Assembly: GCA_017935825.1 (NCBI GenBank)
Contig: JAGBGW010000289.1
Location: 1-5,263, forward strand
Direction of reading: 5' to 3'
Origin: Clostridia bacterium
GTDB taxonomy: Bacteria > Bacillota > Clostridia > Christensenellales > Maliibacteriaceae
Length of the DNA: 5,263 nt
A model generated the notes under the pieces. It was not told the DNA's origin and ran no database searches. It saw nothing but the letters and a program-made list of their open reading frames with translations. Made by a program: the position numbers and the translations under genes. Positions 5,107 through 5,263 of the stretch are shown here, piece by piece (positions within the stretch are counted from its first letter, which is position 1; each line of letters opens with the position of its first letter).

Positions 5107-5263
5107 ATGGAACGTTACTATCAACCGGAAATCGAAACTGCCTCCAGAGAGCAGATCAAAGCTTGGCAGGATGAGCGACTGGTAAAGCAGGTACAGCACG
5201 TATGGGACAACGTACCTTACTATCGTGCAAAGATGGAAGCAGCAGGCATCACCCCTGCAGATA
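5107..5263 (+). CDS. paaK: Phenylacetate-CoA ligase, N-terminal part (cut by window edge)
   Basis: The first 52 codons of a gene that runs out of the window. The peptide begins MERYYQPEIETASREQIKAW and continues with a segment containing VWDNVPYYRAKMEAAGI. This is the characteristic N-terminus of phenylacetate-CoA ligases: a W/Y-x-PEIET opening, then a helix, then NVPYYR. The enzyme converts phenylacetate (or related aryl acids), ATP and CoA into the aryl-acetyl-CoA thioester in the cytosol. In anaerobes it is often linked to indolepyruvate/arylpyruvate oxidoreductases in aromatic amino acid catabolism. The adenylate-forming core lies beyond the window, so the precise substrate cannot be judged. 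The start follows GAGGAG with 6 nt spacing. The gene has its own promoter and is isolated from the upstream operon by the terminator at 4940. Confidence 0.85.
   Translation, partial: MERYYQPEIETASREQIKAWQDERLVKQVQHVWDNVPYYRAKMEAAGITPAD

Overview
The window looks like a chromosomal segment of a Gram-positive-type anaerobe (Bacillota). Clostridia or Negativicutes seem most likely, but I cannot fix the genus. The grounds are strong purine-rich ribosome binding sites before most genes, sigma-A-like promoters with extended -10 elements, mid-range GC, and gene families typical of gut and other anaerobes: a macro-domain/C-terminal helical protein, a vWA protein, an OPT peptide transporter, a PqqD-like protein and a phenylacetate-CoA ligase. 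No rRNA, tRNA, CRISPR array, insertion sequence or phage gene is visible.

Layout. Positions 1-174 hold the start signals of a leftward gene whose body lies outside the window (ATG at 4-2, Shine-Dalgarno at 18-13). Ahead of it is a structured leader in which an 11-bp stem can bury that Shine-Dalgarno, and further upstream a perfect 10-bp inverted repeat of TGGT-N3-ACCA type. A terminator at 143-171 ends the next leftward gene (175-609), a 144-residue helical protein of unknown function. From the divergent intergenic region 610-708, with an extended -10 promoter, a rightward pair starts: a 345-residue macro-domain protein with an appended HTH-like C-terminal domain (709-1746), and a 215-residue von Willebrand factor A protein with an intact metal site (1850-2497). 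A terminator-like hairpin separates the two and its U-tract touches the second gene's ribosome binding site. They may form a stress or ADP-ribose-related module, but that is inference.

A second rightward unit begins at a strong promoter (2520-2549). It contains a full-length OPT oligopeptide transporter gene (2651-4570) and, 2 nt after its stop, a PqqD-like small protein (4573-4923), closed by a 12-bp terminator (4940-4970). The transporter carries one in-frame TAG at codon 79, where the family normally has glutamine in a conserved motif. The reading frame is otherwise intact for 560 further codons, so this is a fresh nonsense mutation, a sequencing or assembly error, or a suppressed/recoded codon. 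All five readable stop codons of the complete genes in this window are TAA or TGA.

A third rightward unit begins at a promoter at 5008-5036 and runs into the first 52 codons of a phenylacetate-CoA ligase (5107 onward), cut by the window edge.

The most notable points are the amber codon in the transporter, the macro/vWA pair with its internal attenuator-like hairpin, and the structured leader and operator-like repeat at the left end.
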